NCBI GenBank assembly: GCA_049999725.1
Contig: JBNGIS010034089.1
Span: 1-24,430 of the forward strand
Source of the DNA: Haplomitrium mnioides
Taxonomy: Eukaryota; Marchantiophyta; Haplomitriopsida; Calobryales
Direction of reading: 5' to 3'
Length of the DNA stretch: 24,430 bases
The notes under the pieces were generated by a model, which saw nothing but the letters and a program-made list of their open reading frames with translations, did not search any database and was not told the DNA's origin. Shown here piece after piece: positions 8,241 through 18,060 of the stretch. A program made the position numbers and the translations under genes. Every line of letters begins with the position of its first letter. The first letter of the stretch is position 1.

Positions 8241-10465
8241 CTAACTCTGGCCTGGATCCCATACGAAAGATGAGTCAGCATATTCTGGTGCAGGTTGGAT
8301 GCCTGTCCAGATCTGCAACCCTCTTGGCTGCCTCTGTCCGATCCTCTTCTTTAAGCCACTCTGCTGGCTTTTCTCGTGCCACTTTGGGGACAACACAAAA
8401 AACCCCCCAAAAGGTAGCCCGACAAAACAAGAACAAACAACAACACCACACATGACTGGTGTGGGAACAAAACAAAATTGTACAAGGGTTGGTGCTATTG
8501 GGCTGCCCTTCATATCTTCCTCTGTGTTGAGTAGACTTTTGCAAGGGCTCGAGGTTAGCTCCCTTGAGGTGGTTGGGCACCCTTCCACCCTGTCCACTTC
8601 CTCCACTAGCTGGTGTTGAGTTTTAACATCAAAGGGTTGCTGGTCTTCAACGTTGCACCCTTCTACCTCCGATAACCTCCACTGTCCCACTTGATAGAGA
8701 TCTCCTTTAGTTGCACAGGGTGGCCGGTCTTGGAGGCTGCCACTAGTCAAATCAAGATTGAAGAGCTCCTCTTTTAAGGCATGTCCTAGGTATCCACCAA
8801 TCTCCTCTTCATCTTGTTGGGGCACTTCAGCCTCGTCGTGCCGTTGGTCTTCACATTGGCCATTGTGCAGGCTGTCGGTGGGGCACTCTCCTTTTAAGAC
8901 CTTCTCATGCTCTGCCCCACCTTGGTCCTCTCTTGCAAGTCTGCATTCATCAAAGAGTGAGAGGGCAACTTCCCGCTCCCCTTTTAAGATCTGGTTTAGG
9001 TCTGTCCCAACCGGGTCTTCTGGTTCATGCCTGCGTTCCTAAAAAATGGACAGGGCAGCTTCCCACTCCCTTTTTAAGACCTGTTCTTGGTCTACCCCAC
9101 CTTGGCCTTCTTCTGCAAGCCTGCATTCATCAGAAAGGGACATGGCAGCTTCCCACTCCCCTTTTAAGACCTGCTCTTGGTCTGCCTCACCTGGATCTTC
9201 TTTTGCAAGCCTGCATTCACTAGGAAGGGCAGGGGTCCACTCCCCTTTTAGGGCTGACTCAAGGTTAGCCAGTAATAGTCCTCCTTCAATTCTTTGTCTA
9301 TGGGGTGGGCCTCTCCCTCCAGTGTGTCCTTGGTTGTGGCAGGGCAGCTTGCCTCCTCTTCTAGTTCTTCGTCTACACAAACCAGCTCTGAGGGAGAGTT
9401 TGCAACTTCTACCTCATTGCTGAGTTCCAGATCTGTACTTGATAGGACCATTGGTTCAGCTTGGTCTTGTGCTGGCCCTTCTGCCACTTGTATCTAGTAC
9501 TCATAGATCTGGTCCTCTCCCTCATCTGACTCTTCACATCCGAGGACAACGGCGCGCTCCCTTGTTAAATCTGATCTTGGCCTCCCAGTGCCCTCTCACA
9601 GTTTTGCGGATTCCCTATCTTCCGGTTCTGCTTCTTCTAGTTCGGCTTGAATGATGTAGGGAGTAGGTGTTTGCACCTCTGCTATAAATTCTTCCAACTC
9701 TTCGCCCACTGTCTTCTCCTTGGCTGCCTCCAAAGCCTCCTGTAGTTCTCCCACATCTTCTTGTTGCATCGAATAGAACCATGTGGAGTTTTCCTCTTTA
9801 TATTCAAAATCACTGAGGAATGGCGACACTTGATTCTCATACATTTTGGCCTTTCGCCCTTTCTTGTGCTTGCCCTTCTTATGGGACTTGGATTTTGCCT
9901 TGGCCTTTACTTGACAACAATCCTCTAAGGTAGAGGTTTCCTCCTTTATCCAGGCTGCTTCCTCCTCTTCATACTGGGAATGTATGGCAACTGGCTACTC
10001 ATCCTGTTACCCCCATAGTTCTAGGCAGTTGGAGGAAACGTGTCCAGGCTGACCATAATTCCAACACACCTTAACGATCCTTCTCGGTGGTCCGGTTGCG
10101 ACCCATTCATCTGATTGTTCAGCTCCCTCTAGATTCGGCGTGATGCTCGCAAGAAGGGCCTGCATTACCTCCATCTTTGCACTCAATTCCGTTAAGCGAG
10201 CTTCCTCTTCTTTGGCAGTCTTCTTGATCTTTCGCTCCTTCCTATGCTTCTTCTTTCGCTCCTTCCTATGCTTCTTCTTTCTCAAAGATCTCTGATCATC
10301 GGAGCTACTGCCATCGGAGTCACTGTCACTTTCCTTGGTAGATGTAGAGCTCTCTTCTAAGTCCTCATTGCTGCTTGAACTATCCAAAGAGTATTCCGAC
10401 ACAAACTTAGCCCGTCTTTTCCTTCGTGCGCGGTGATGGCCTATTTCCTCAATGGAGAGGAACAC
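8241..10465 (-). pseudogene. Single degenerate gag-like ORF of the nested element: zinc knuckle plus acidic repeat tail
   Basis: From the ATG at 10465 the product starts MFLSIEEIGHHRARRKRRAK, then a Ser/Asp/Glu stretch (SSSSNEDLEESSTST), a basic run with KKKHRKERKKKHRKERK, a probable coiled coil (EEEARLTELSAKMEVMQALL), and a CCHC knuckle CWNYGQPGHVSSNC near 10035. Its second Cys is Tyr, a TGT-to-TAT type change. After stops at 10007-10009 and a few codons on, the same frame continues through AKAKAKSKSHKKGKHKKGRK, MYENQVSPFLSDFEYKEEN and Glu-rich sequence to about 9260. A frameshift then leads into 30-residue repeats of the form LKGEWEAAMSLSDECRLAEE and a tail to 8241, with one stop at 9039-9041. 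No capsid fold or polymerase is recognisable. The knuckle points to a nucleic-acid-binding gag role. Confidence 0.65.
8885..9256 (-). repeat. 90-bp tandem repeats carrying a polypurine-tract motif
   Basis: Four units of about 90 bases start near 8889, 8978, 9068 and 9158, with a partial fifth near 9242. Each contains, on the minus strand, TTAAAAGGGGAG or a close variant, the same string as the true polypurine tract at 8024-8036. More diverged copies occur near 8700, 8766 and 9555. Ninety bases equals 30 codons, so the array keeps frame in the overlapping reading frame. Confidence 0.85.
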
Positions 10466-10607
10466 TTATACTCCTTTGAAAGATGATAACTCAACTTCTT
10501 CTCTCTCCACTTATGGTGCTAGGTTGCTCCCAGAATTCCAGAATTATTTTCCTTGCTCCACTTTAGTTTAACAAATTAATGCAAGGTTAATTTTCTAGAA
10601 TTCTTTT

Positions 10608-10625
10608 GTCTCGTCGTGATTGCCA
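10608..10625 (-). other. Probable primer-binding site of the nested element
   Basis: The minus strand reads TGGCAATCACGACGAGAC, 13 bases after the end of the 5' LTR at 10639. It begins with TGG as expected for the complement of a tRNA CCA end, and is not the Met-initiator type. The tRNA is not identified and the distance is larger than usual. Confidence 0.4.
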
Positions 10626-10638
10626 AAAAAATTTGTAA

Positions 10639-13600
10639 TGTCAGCCCCCTGGTCGGAGCCTTAACTCTTTTCAGACATAGTTAACCCCACTTAATGGCTA
10701 ACTTAGTGTTTTGGAATGTTTTATGGGAGGGGCTTTGCACTGAATGGACCCCAACTTCTATTTACCAACACAAGAGTGATTGCACAACCTCGACAACACC
10801 CAAGCACACACTCCACTGCCCATAGATGTAGGTCACATCCCTTCTTCAGGCCTTAACCTCAAAAGGTGCCACTTGCAAGATAGGGGCAGTTAGAACATAA
10901 CATCTAATTCTAGTATGTAATGGCCTCTTGATGAGTCCTTCAATAGCCACCTTGCTCATTTCTCAAGGACACACACAAGTGGATCGATACGCTGCTGAAT
11001 AAATTCCGAAATATACTTCAGAGCCCAAATCTAGACCCACTCACCTTGTATACAAAAGGGAAATGGATTCCAGCATCCAATTATCATAATACAATACTGT
11101 TATTCATGACTTCCCCTGTCTAAGGTATCATTAGGATTTGATTAATGGAATGCAGGCCTTCTAAACTAAGAACTTCACAGAGCTACAAATAGAACACAAA
11201 TCTAACAATACACATAAACATAGACACATCTACACACACGCCATGTCTTGCCAACATTGCATGCCTGTCCACCTCTTAAGAACTAATCTCTCCTCCCAGC
11301 TTTCTTTTAGCAACTCCAGCCTTCCTCTTACTCCTCACCCACGCACTATTAGCCAGATAGCTTTTCAACTTCCCTTGCGAGAAGCTCTGAATTTACTTCC
11401 TCAGGCTCGGAAGAGGTTTTCTTTAACTTCCACCTCTAGAAGACAACCCTCCCAACTGTTGGATCACCCACTCCACCCGAGAATTGGCTGGATCTTCCAC
11501 GCAGTGCGCAGGCACTAACGTGGCCACTCCTCTCCCTTCTCCACAAGATTGTAATACCAACAACCCTCTCCAAATGCTGCCGAGACTGATCTCTTGCACA
11601 AATCAAAGCTGAGACGACACCAAGACCCCCGTTGGTTGCCCCTCATGAAATACAAACCGAAAGAATCCTCTTCTCCTCTAAGTGTTGGTCCACCTTCAAA
11701 TGTCGGTCTGCTTTCAAATGTGAGTACACCTGAGTAGTCTGAGCCTCTAGAGCCTCCTACTCAGCGATTCCCATCACCTCATCAGTCCACCTCCAACTTG
11801 TGATGGCCTTCCTTCACGAGTCCACCCACTTCGCCAAAGGTCTCACCAGAACTCTCTCCTTCCTATCCCGCTGCTTTCTCTGCACCCAAAAAACAGTCCC
11901 CATAGCTTCAAAGCAAGGCAGTCTATTCCTGATTGTTTTCCTCCTCCCACCCTTGATGATTCATCACCGCCCTTCCTTGACAGTCCTTGTTTCACTTATC
12001 TGACGGTCGAGAGGTGCATCCTGCCTTTTTTCACAGCCTGCAGGTGGGTCTCTTACTAGATTCAGAGTCTGAAAATAGTGCCAACAGCTGCGCCTTGTTG
12101 TTTTCTTTCCAACAAGACTGATTTCACGCAAAACCGACACCTGTAGCTCTCGCAATCCGCATTTGAATGGACATACCTTTTTCCTTTGTTTTTTCCTCGT
12201 TTTAGCTTGACCACCCCGTGAGATCCTTTGGATACCAAGTCTCGAACACGTGGCGCTATAGGGCAGCCCGTTGGATTCCTTGGACTCGCCCTCCCATATG
12301 ATTTATCGGACTGGGACCCGTGAGATTCCTCGGACTCAAACAGTGGTTAGCGGATGACGTGGCACTTCGGGGTAGCCCGTTGGATTCTTCGGACTGCAGG
12401 TCCACTTCGGATTGTTGGTCAAAGGTGGTGGTCCAACTTCCTTGTGGAAAACGGCGTCGGACAGCGCCCCTCGGACACGTGGCACTTTGTCAGAGCCCGT
12501 TGGATCCTACAGACATCGTATCTTCATTATAACACTGTTTCAACCCCATCATTTCTCCTCTACCCATATCCAAGTTAACTGGGCTCTCCACATAGAAAGC
12601 CAAGACAGAACCTAATTAACTAGTCCTCCCCACATCGGAAGGCTACTCGGAACCAGTTTAAGTGACCTGTCCACTTATGATGGTGTCTTTCTGTGCCGTT
12701 CTTTGGATTGGACCCCATGGACATCAGACCATTGATAAGTCGCTCTTTGGGCACCCCGTCGTCCTCTTGTGGCTAGACCGTCAATATATCACCTTTTCGA
12801 TACCCTTTTTTCTCCTTTGGTCAAGCCCATAATAGATCGCCTTTACGACACTCTTTCATTGATCACCTGTTGGTCGTCCCGACGGAACCCTGTTAGACGG
12901 ACTCTCCACGTATGGAGGCTGATTGGAACCCCTTTAACTGGGGCTCCCCACATAGGAAGGCTGAGCCCCATTAAGATTTGCGCTAAGTCACCTTTTTGTC
13001 GTCCTCGGAAGTCCTCTGGGCGGATCCGCAATAAATCGACATTTCGGTAGCCCTCGATACTCCTGCAGTCAGACCCGTGATAAGTCGCCCTTTCGGCTCT
13101 CTTCCCTTGCCCCTTGCCAGATCATTGATAGGTCACAATTTTGGCGCTCTTTCTTCCTATACCGGAGCTGTGCTATATCCTCATTGCGGCATCCTCCCTT
13201 GATATAGGAACTGAGAGTCTCCTTCTCTTCACTAAGGCATTGAAAAAGGTTTATGTAAGAACATCGAAAAAGTCTTCTTTACCTGGCTTGTAGAAAAGTT
13301 CGTTGCAAGAACGCCGTGGATCCATGTCGAACTTTAAGATGACTTCCGATTTGAACTTTCAACATCTCCTTCCTCTCGTCTGAACCTTCGACATGTCACC
13401 CTTTCATTCGCTTAATTAGCCCGCTTTGTAATCCCTCGTAACTAGTGCCCCCACATCGGAAGACGCATCGGAACCCGCTTAACCGAGTTCCCCACTTAGG
13501 AAGGCGTGATCCCGTCGATCTCTTTGGACCTTTAGGAGCTGCCAGGTTTCCACAGCGCTCCACGGACTCCTCGGGCTGCGGCCGTCGGTTAACTTCTTGA

Positions 13601-14126
13601 AGGTCGTTCTTCCTTAGTTGTGCCTAATTCTCTTTGATTCAAATTGATTTGCGATTGCCTCAAGCTCTTCTCTCTATCAAGGTATTGCACGCTCCGAATG
13701 GTTGCGAATTGAGGATGTAGTGGTCCAAACTGTTGGCTCCTCCGTTCTGCCTCCCGACTTTCACCCCCTCGCATTCATCTCCCGTACTCCTCCCGTGGAT
13801 TCTTCCTCGATTGTGGCTGGCTCCTTCCTTATGATCTCCCTCTCACATCTGCTTGATCCCTCTGCTAGCCTTCTTACCTGACTCCTTTGGATTCCACAAG
13901 GCTCCCCCTTGGCTTGCAGGGATCATGACCTCCGTAGGGAAAGGTAGAAAAGAAAGGAAGAGAAGGGAAAGAGGAAAGAGTAGAAAGGTGCAGGATTGGC
14001 ATAACAACCATAAGACAACAAAACAAAAAGGAAAACACAAGATTAACACAAATAGAAGGGATGAACTAGGCTAGAGGCTCAGCAATCCCACAAAAAATGA
14101 AAAAACTGAGACATGCCCGACCGACA
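10639..14126 (-). repeat. 5' LTR (right) of the nested element
   Basis: This is the full-length partner of 4629-8023, from TGTCAGCCCC to CGACCGACA on the plus strand (3488 bases). It includes the 111 bases lost in the other copy. Transcription of the element would start in this LTR and run leftward; no TATA box is assigned with confidence. Confidence 0.92.
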
Positions 14127-14131
14127 TGTGG
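14127..14131 (+). repeat. Target-site duplication of the nested element, right copy (TGTGG)
   Basis: TGTGG directly follows the LTR end at 14126 and pairs with TGTAG at 4624-4628. It is the likelier original sequence, since it restores the Trp codon of leader frame A. Confidence 0.85.
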
Positions 14132-14142
14132 TAAAAAGAAAA

Positions 14143-14358
14143 ATGGATTTGAACCATGCTCCTCTAGAAGAGTTCAACTCCAAATGTTATATTTCTATTA
14201 GAGTAACGTCCAAGCAAACACAACGTGATTTTCTTATTCGTAGGTTTGGAGAGAGGTTTTGTAATGTGGTGTTGGCATCCTCTAAACCTTTTATTTTACC
14301 TATTCTTCACAATTGGAATGTGTATATATTTGTGTTTGTAGAAGTTTTAGAGGGTTAA
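14143..14358 (+). CDS. Leader small frame B of the chromovirus, 71 codons
   Basis: A second small frame in the leader, directly after frame A in the undisturbed element: MDLNHAPLEEFNSKCYISIR, then RDFLIRRFGERFCNVVLASS and LPILHNWNVYIFVFVEVLEG. It is the same length as frame A (71 codons with Trp restored). It shares with it a spaced pattern (IRV-S-K, R-L, FG-F, V-S, P, VL), suggesting an ancient duplication. In the second family member the ATG is GTG at the equivalent place and the window ends soon after. No domain is recognised. It could be an accessory protein or remnants of a structured leader. Confidence 0.4.
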   Translation: MDLNHAPLEEFNSKCYISIRVTSKQTQRDFLIRRFGERFCNVVLASSKPFILPILHNWNVYIFVFVEVLEG

Positions 14359-14470
14359 ATTGTGACAGAACAACATAGATACTAACTCTAGTAGTCTTGA
14401 AGGAGTGTGGATGATGGTAAAGTTGGAAGAGCTTTAAGGAGCTCTTATAGCAAGCTAACAACAAACAAAT

Positions 14471-15335
14471 ATGTTGATGGCAGAAATGGTGAAAATGCGA
14501 CTAGAGCAAGAAAGTGGAGAAGGAAGTCGGGACACATTACTTCAAAAAATGAGTAAGTTGTGCAAAGTAGAGCCCTGTGGAGGAAGTCACACAATTGGCA
14601 TTGTAGAAGGATGGGTCTATCGAATGGAGGTTCACATGTTATATTATCCAAATGCTTTGGATTTGGAGAAAGGATTGTTTGCAAGATCATTCTTAACAGA
14701 GCATGCATCAATATGGCTACAAGGTTGGGAGCGACAGAAAAATACATGAGGAGAAAAACTTTTGTGGAGTAGTTTTAAAGAAGGTTTGCTCCAAAATTTT
14801 AAAGTAGTGGACTCTATATTGACTGCAAGAACAAAGCTTTGGGAGTTGGAGCAGCAAGGAAGTGTTGCAAGATATATGGAGGAATTTCGAAGCTTGCAAG
14901 TTCAAATCAAGGATATGAGTCCAACGGAGGTCCTTGAAAATTTTTTGCAAAGGTTAAAGAGAACGATTAGAGGAGAGGTTATGATGTGCAACCCAAAGGA
15001 CGTAAATGAAGCCATTTCATTCGCTCAACGAATTGAAGGGACATTTGGAATTGTACAAACTGGAGGAAACTATGGCCCCATACCTATGGAGTTGGGGAAT
15101 ATGAGAAGAAGAGAATTTCATTGCCCAAATCACCAACAAGTGGGACCACAACATACTAATGAAAGAAGGATGAATGATCGATGAGAAACTTGAACATGCT
15201 ATAATGGTGGTCGAGTAGGACACATTGCACCAAATTGTAGAGCAGTACGACGCAATCAAGGGCAAGTATTTCGACGGCCGCTCCATAATATCAACAATGA
15301 AAGAGATGAAGAAGGTTAGGAAAACAAGGGGCACC
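14471..15335 (+). pseudogene. Chromovirus gag (capsid and nucleocapsid), broken
   Basis: One frame from MLMAEMVKMRLEQE through SIWLQGWERQKN crosses TGA at 14747-14749 and continues FKEGLLQNF, ARTKLWELEQQGSVARYMEE and FRSLQVQIKDMSPTEVLENF, ending NDR-stop at 15182. This is the retrotransposon gag pattern (L-x-x-L-x-Q-x-G-S-V-x-x-Y-x-x-x-F). Past the stop the frame holds CYNGGRVGHIAPNC near 15190-15240, a CCHC zinc knuckle whose second Cys has become Gly. The coding tail is then joined to reverse transcriptase sequence without an intervening protease. Confidence 0.85.
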
Positions 15336-15404
15336 AATAAAAAAAACCTCGTGGTTTTGCTGAGATGAAGAAGAAAGGTGAGGAAAGCATCTATTATGTA
15401 GAAA

Positions 15405-16550
15405 ACCATAAAAACGGAAGGTTAATTGTGGTTGATGGAAGGTTAATTGTGGTTGATTCGAGCATTGAATCAACAAACGATGAAAAATAAATATCCATTT
15501 CCAAGAATGAATGATTTATTTGATCAACTTCAAGGAGAAAATTACTTTACAAAATTGGACTTGAGAAGCGGATATAATCAAATCCGAATCCCGAAAGGTG
15601 ATGTGCAAAAAACAACGTTTTGAAGTCGATACATGCATTTTGAATATCTTGTTATGCCTTTTGGATTAACCAAATTGAATGCTCCTGCAACGTTTATGGG
15701 TCTTATGAATGATATTTTTCGATATTATTTGGATAAGTTTGTTATTGTCTTTTTGGATGATATTCTCANNNNNNNNNNGTCTTTTTGGATGATATTCTCA
15801 TCTACAACAAGAGTCTTCAAGAGCAATAACAACATCTTTGTACAATATTAAAGGTACTTCAGAACCACAAGCTATATGTAAAGATGTCCAAATGTGAAAT
15901 TGGAAAGAGGGAGGTTGACTACTTCGGTCACCGTGTTAGTGCATCAGGAATCCAAGTTATGGATAAGAAAGTGGAGGCAATTCAAAAGTGGGAAGCTCTT
16001 AGTGATCAAACACAACTAAGGGGATTTTTGGGGCTAATTGGGTTTTATTATCGATTTGTGAAAGGTTTTGTACAAATAGGAGAACCATTACCAATTTGTT
16101 CAAGAAAAGTCACACATGGTCATAAGCTACAAAAGATTTGGTATTCCAAGCATTGAAGAAATCACTTCTTTATACTCCTATTCTTAAATGGTATGATTCT
16201 AAACGACCAATCAAACTTTTGGTGGATGCATCGAGAAAGGCTATTGGCGGAGTTTTGCAACAAGAATAGGAGGATGGTTGGCATCCTATTGCCTTCTTTT
16301 CTAGGAAGTTGAGCGACACTGAGCAAAACTGCCATACTACAGAGCGAGAAGAATTGGTGATTGTGCTATCAAGCAAACATTGGAAGCATTATCTAGGAGA
16401 TAAAGAGTTTGTTGTCAAAATTGACCATAAACCTCTAATCTATCTAGAAACTCAAAAGGAGCTCTCAAAATGACAGATTCATTAGGCGGAATGATGACAA
16501 CGGTTCTATATGAAGATGGTCTGTGTGGAAAGAAAACGACAAATTGCAGA
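15405..16550 (+). pseudogene. Chromovirus reverse transcriptase and RNase H, broken, N-terminus deleted
   Basis: The frame begins within the segment normally reading 'DGxWRxCVDYRALN', here KNGRLIVVD with a 21-base duplication (GRLIVVD twice) and a lost base before [16 protein letters not shown]. It then shows [37 protein letters not shown] and the catalytic FLDDIL at 15750-15768. An N run and a 22-base duplicate follow. After it, in the thumb region: MSKCEIGKREVDYFGHRVSA, LRGFLGLIGFYYRFVKGF. RNase H shows LLVDASRKAIGGVLQQ, FSRKLSDTEQNCHTTEREEL, HWKHYLGDKEFVV, and ADALT at the end. Several stops and frameshifts are present. A two-codon insertion ([10 protein letters not shown] for LTNAPATF) is also seen. 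Confidence 0.88.
15769..15778. other. Run of N flanked by an exact 22-base duplication
   Basis: The 22 bases at 15747-15768 (GTCTTTTTGG...ATTCTCA) recur exactly at 15779-15800 on the other side of ten N. Without the N and one copy, the catalytic segment of reverse transcriptase reads on in frame into IYNKS. This is best read as an unmerged contig overlap rather than real sequence. Confidence 0.9.
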
Positions 16551-17562
16551 TGCCTTAACCTGCATGCCTCAACTCAACATCTTGTCAGAAATCACAATCC
16601 ATCCTACTTGGTGGACAAAAATGTTAGTTGCAACAAAAGAAGATGAGAAGATCATTGCCGCACAACAAAAGAATCTAGTGAAAGAGGTGAGAGGATTGAT
16701 TTTCTTCCAAGGCAATGTATGGGTTCATAATAATGTTAAGCTTCTCTCTAAGGTTTTGTATGAAGCACATGATTCAGAAATTGGCGAACATGTTGGAATT
16801 GAGAAAACTTTGGACAATATTCAACGAGTCTATTATTGGCTTAAGATGCATCAAGATGTGGAGACCTATGTTCGGAGTTGTTTGGCTTGTCAACAAAACA
16901 AAGCGACCAATCTTAAACATAGAGGTTTGTTACAATCATTGACCGTCTCAAATCGGCAATGGGAACATGTGAATATGGATATTGTGTGTGAGTTACCACG
17001 TACTTCTATGGGTTATGATTCTATTATTTTTTTTGTGAAAAAACTTAGCAAAATTATTCATATTCGTCCGACTACCAAATCAGTGACAACACCAAAGTTG
17101 GCACAAATTTATTTTGAAGCAGCCTACTCTCATCATGGTATCTCCAAAGTGATTATCTCCGACGGCGACACTCAACTTACCAACATGTTTTGGCGTACAA
17201 TATTTGGTCTTCTCAAAACCAAACTAGTTATGTCCACATCTTATTACCTTGAATCGGATGGTCAAATTGAACAGGCCAACCACACCATTGAAGATATGTT
17301 GCAGGCTTTTACTTTGGAAGAACAAGAAGAATAGGATTGGTTGCTACTTCTTGTAGAGTTCTCTTACAATAACTCCATCAACAGCTCTACACAAGCCACA
17401 TCTTTCTTTTTGATGTATGGTGAGCGTCCAACTACTCTATCTAATCTTCATCCTACATTGACTTTTAAGAGTCCAACTGCCAATGATTTCCTCCATCGGC
17501 TACACCACGACATCCAACATGCTAAGGAAAAACTTGAAGTTGCTCGTAATTGCCAAAAATAG
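16551..17562 (+). pseudogene. Chromovirus integrase
   Basis: It starts after the RNase H end. The zinc-binding HHCC region is seen as HDSEIGEHVGIEKTLDNIQR and YVRSCLACQQNK. The catalytic core has Asp in WEHVNMDIVCELP, Asp in ISDGDTQLTNMFW and Glu in SDGQIEQANHTIEDM, so the DDE triad survives. A TAG at 17332-17334 interrupts, and the frame continues DWLLLLVEFSYNN and FFLMYGERPTT, typical of the segment after the core. A frameshift near 17555 separates it from the C-terminal domain. It is the best-preserved part of pol. Confidence 0.92.
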
Positions 17563-18047
17563 CCGATGCTCATCGTCGCAAAGTGACCTTTGCTATAGCT
17601 GACAAAGTATGGCTCTCTACGTCTAATCTTCCTTTGCTTTGCTCTTGTAAGCTATCTCCTTGCTTTATTAGACCATTTTCTATTTCTGCTCATATTGGTG
17701 AAGTGGTCTATCAACTTGTTTTACCTCCTCACATGAAGATTCATCCAGTTTTTCATGTCTCTTTATTACGTGCTTTTGTACCTCGCTCTACCACCTTCAC
17801 TTGTACCCATGAACCCTCTCCACCACTTGAGCTTATTGATGGTCATGAGGAATTTGAGGTGGAACAACTCTTGAAGAAACGCACACGTCGTCGAGGCCAT
17901 CGTGAGATTGTGGAGTACTTGGTTCGTTGGAAAGGCTACCCTCTTTATGAGCCTACTTGGGAGCCATTGGAGAATTTGGCTAATGCCTCTGCACTTGTTC
18001 ACTTTTTTGAGAGCTCTCTTACTCTCAACAAGGACGTTGCCTCTTAA
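17550..18047 (+). pseudogene. Chromovirus integrase C-terminal domain and chromodomain
   Basis: The frame reads ADAHRRKVTFAIADKVWLST, VVYQLVLPPHMKIHPVFHVS and LLRAFVP, the usual integrase tail. It ends in a chromodomain, EFEVEQLLKKRTRRRGHREI, VEYLVRWKGYPLYEPTWEPL, LANASALVHFFE. Chromodomains of this group target integration to particular chromatin. The stop TAA at 18045-18047 overlaps the polypurine tract, the normal compact arrangement. The domain is intact in itself, but is out of frame with the integrase core upstream. Confidence 0.92.
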
Positions 18048-18060
18048 AAAAGAGGAGGAT
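18046..18060 (+). other. Polypurine tract of the chromovirus
   Basis: AAAAAAGAGGAGGAT directly before the 3' LTR start TGTAACG at 18061. It primes plus-strand DNA synthesis and fixes the plus orientation. Confidence 0.85.

Larger units (their letters stand above)
4629..14126 (-). mobile_element. Nested large-LTR, pol-less retrotransposon (LARD or TR-GAG-like)
   Basis: Two direct repeats of about 3.5 kb (4629-8023 and 10639-14126), each TGTCAG...CCGACA on the plus strand, enclose 2.6 kb. A 5-base target duplication flanks them. Orientation is minus: a polypurine tract abuts the left LTR and a probable primer site abuts the right one. The interior encodes one degenerate gag-like frame with a zinc knuckle and a long acidic tail, and no protease, reverse transcriptase, RNase H or integrase. 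Such an element would need enzymes from an autonomous partner. It is younger than its chromovirus host, because it interrupts that element's leader and its own LTRs differ by only a few percent by eye. Confidence 0.88.

Noticed and set aside
8234-9497. Plus-strand frames over 8234-9497 rich in Ser, Pro and Leu
   Set aside because: They are the antisense of the degenerate minus-strand gag-like frame and its 90-base repeats.
5246-11518. Near-identical 91-codon plus-strand frames at 5246-5521 and 11243-11518 starting MSCQHCMPVHLL
   Set aside because: They are the two LTR copies of the same element, antisense to its direction, with low-complexity composition. Similarity reflects LTR identity and not coding selection.
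4629-14126. Segmental tandem duplication as an explanation of the 3.5 kb repeats
   Set aside because: TG/CA termini, a polypurine tract next to one copy, a target-site duplication and an uninterrupted leader elsewhere fit an LTR element better.
14113-14142. Upstream start for leader frame B at 14113 inside the nested LTR end
   Set aside because: The bases before 14127 belong to the nested element, so the frame is taken from the ATG at 14143.
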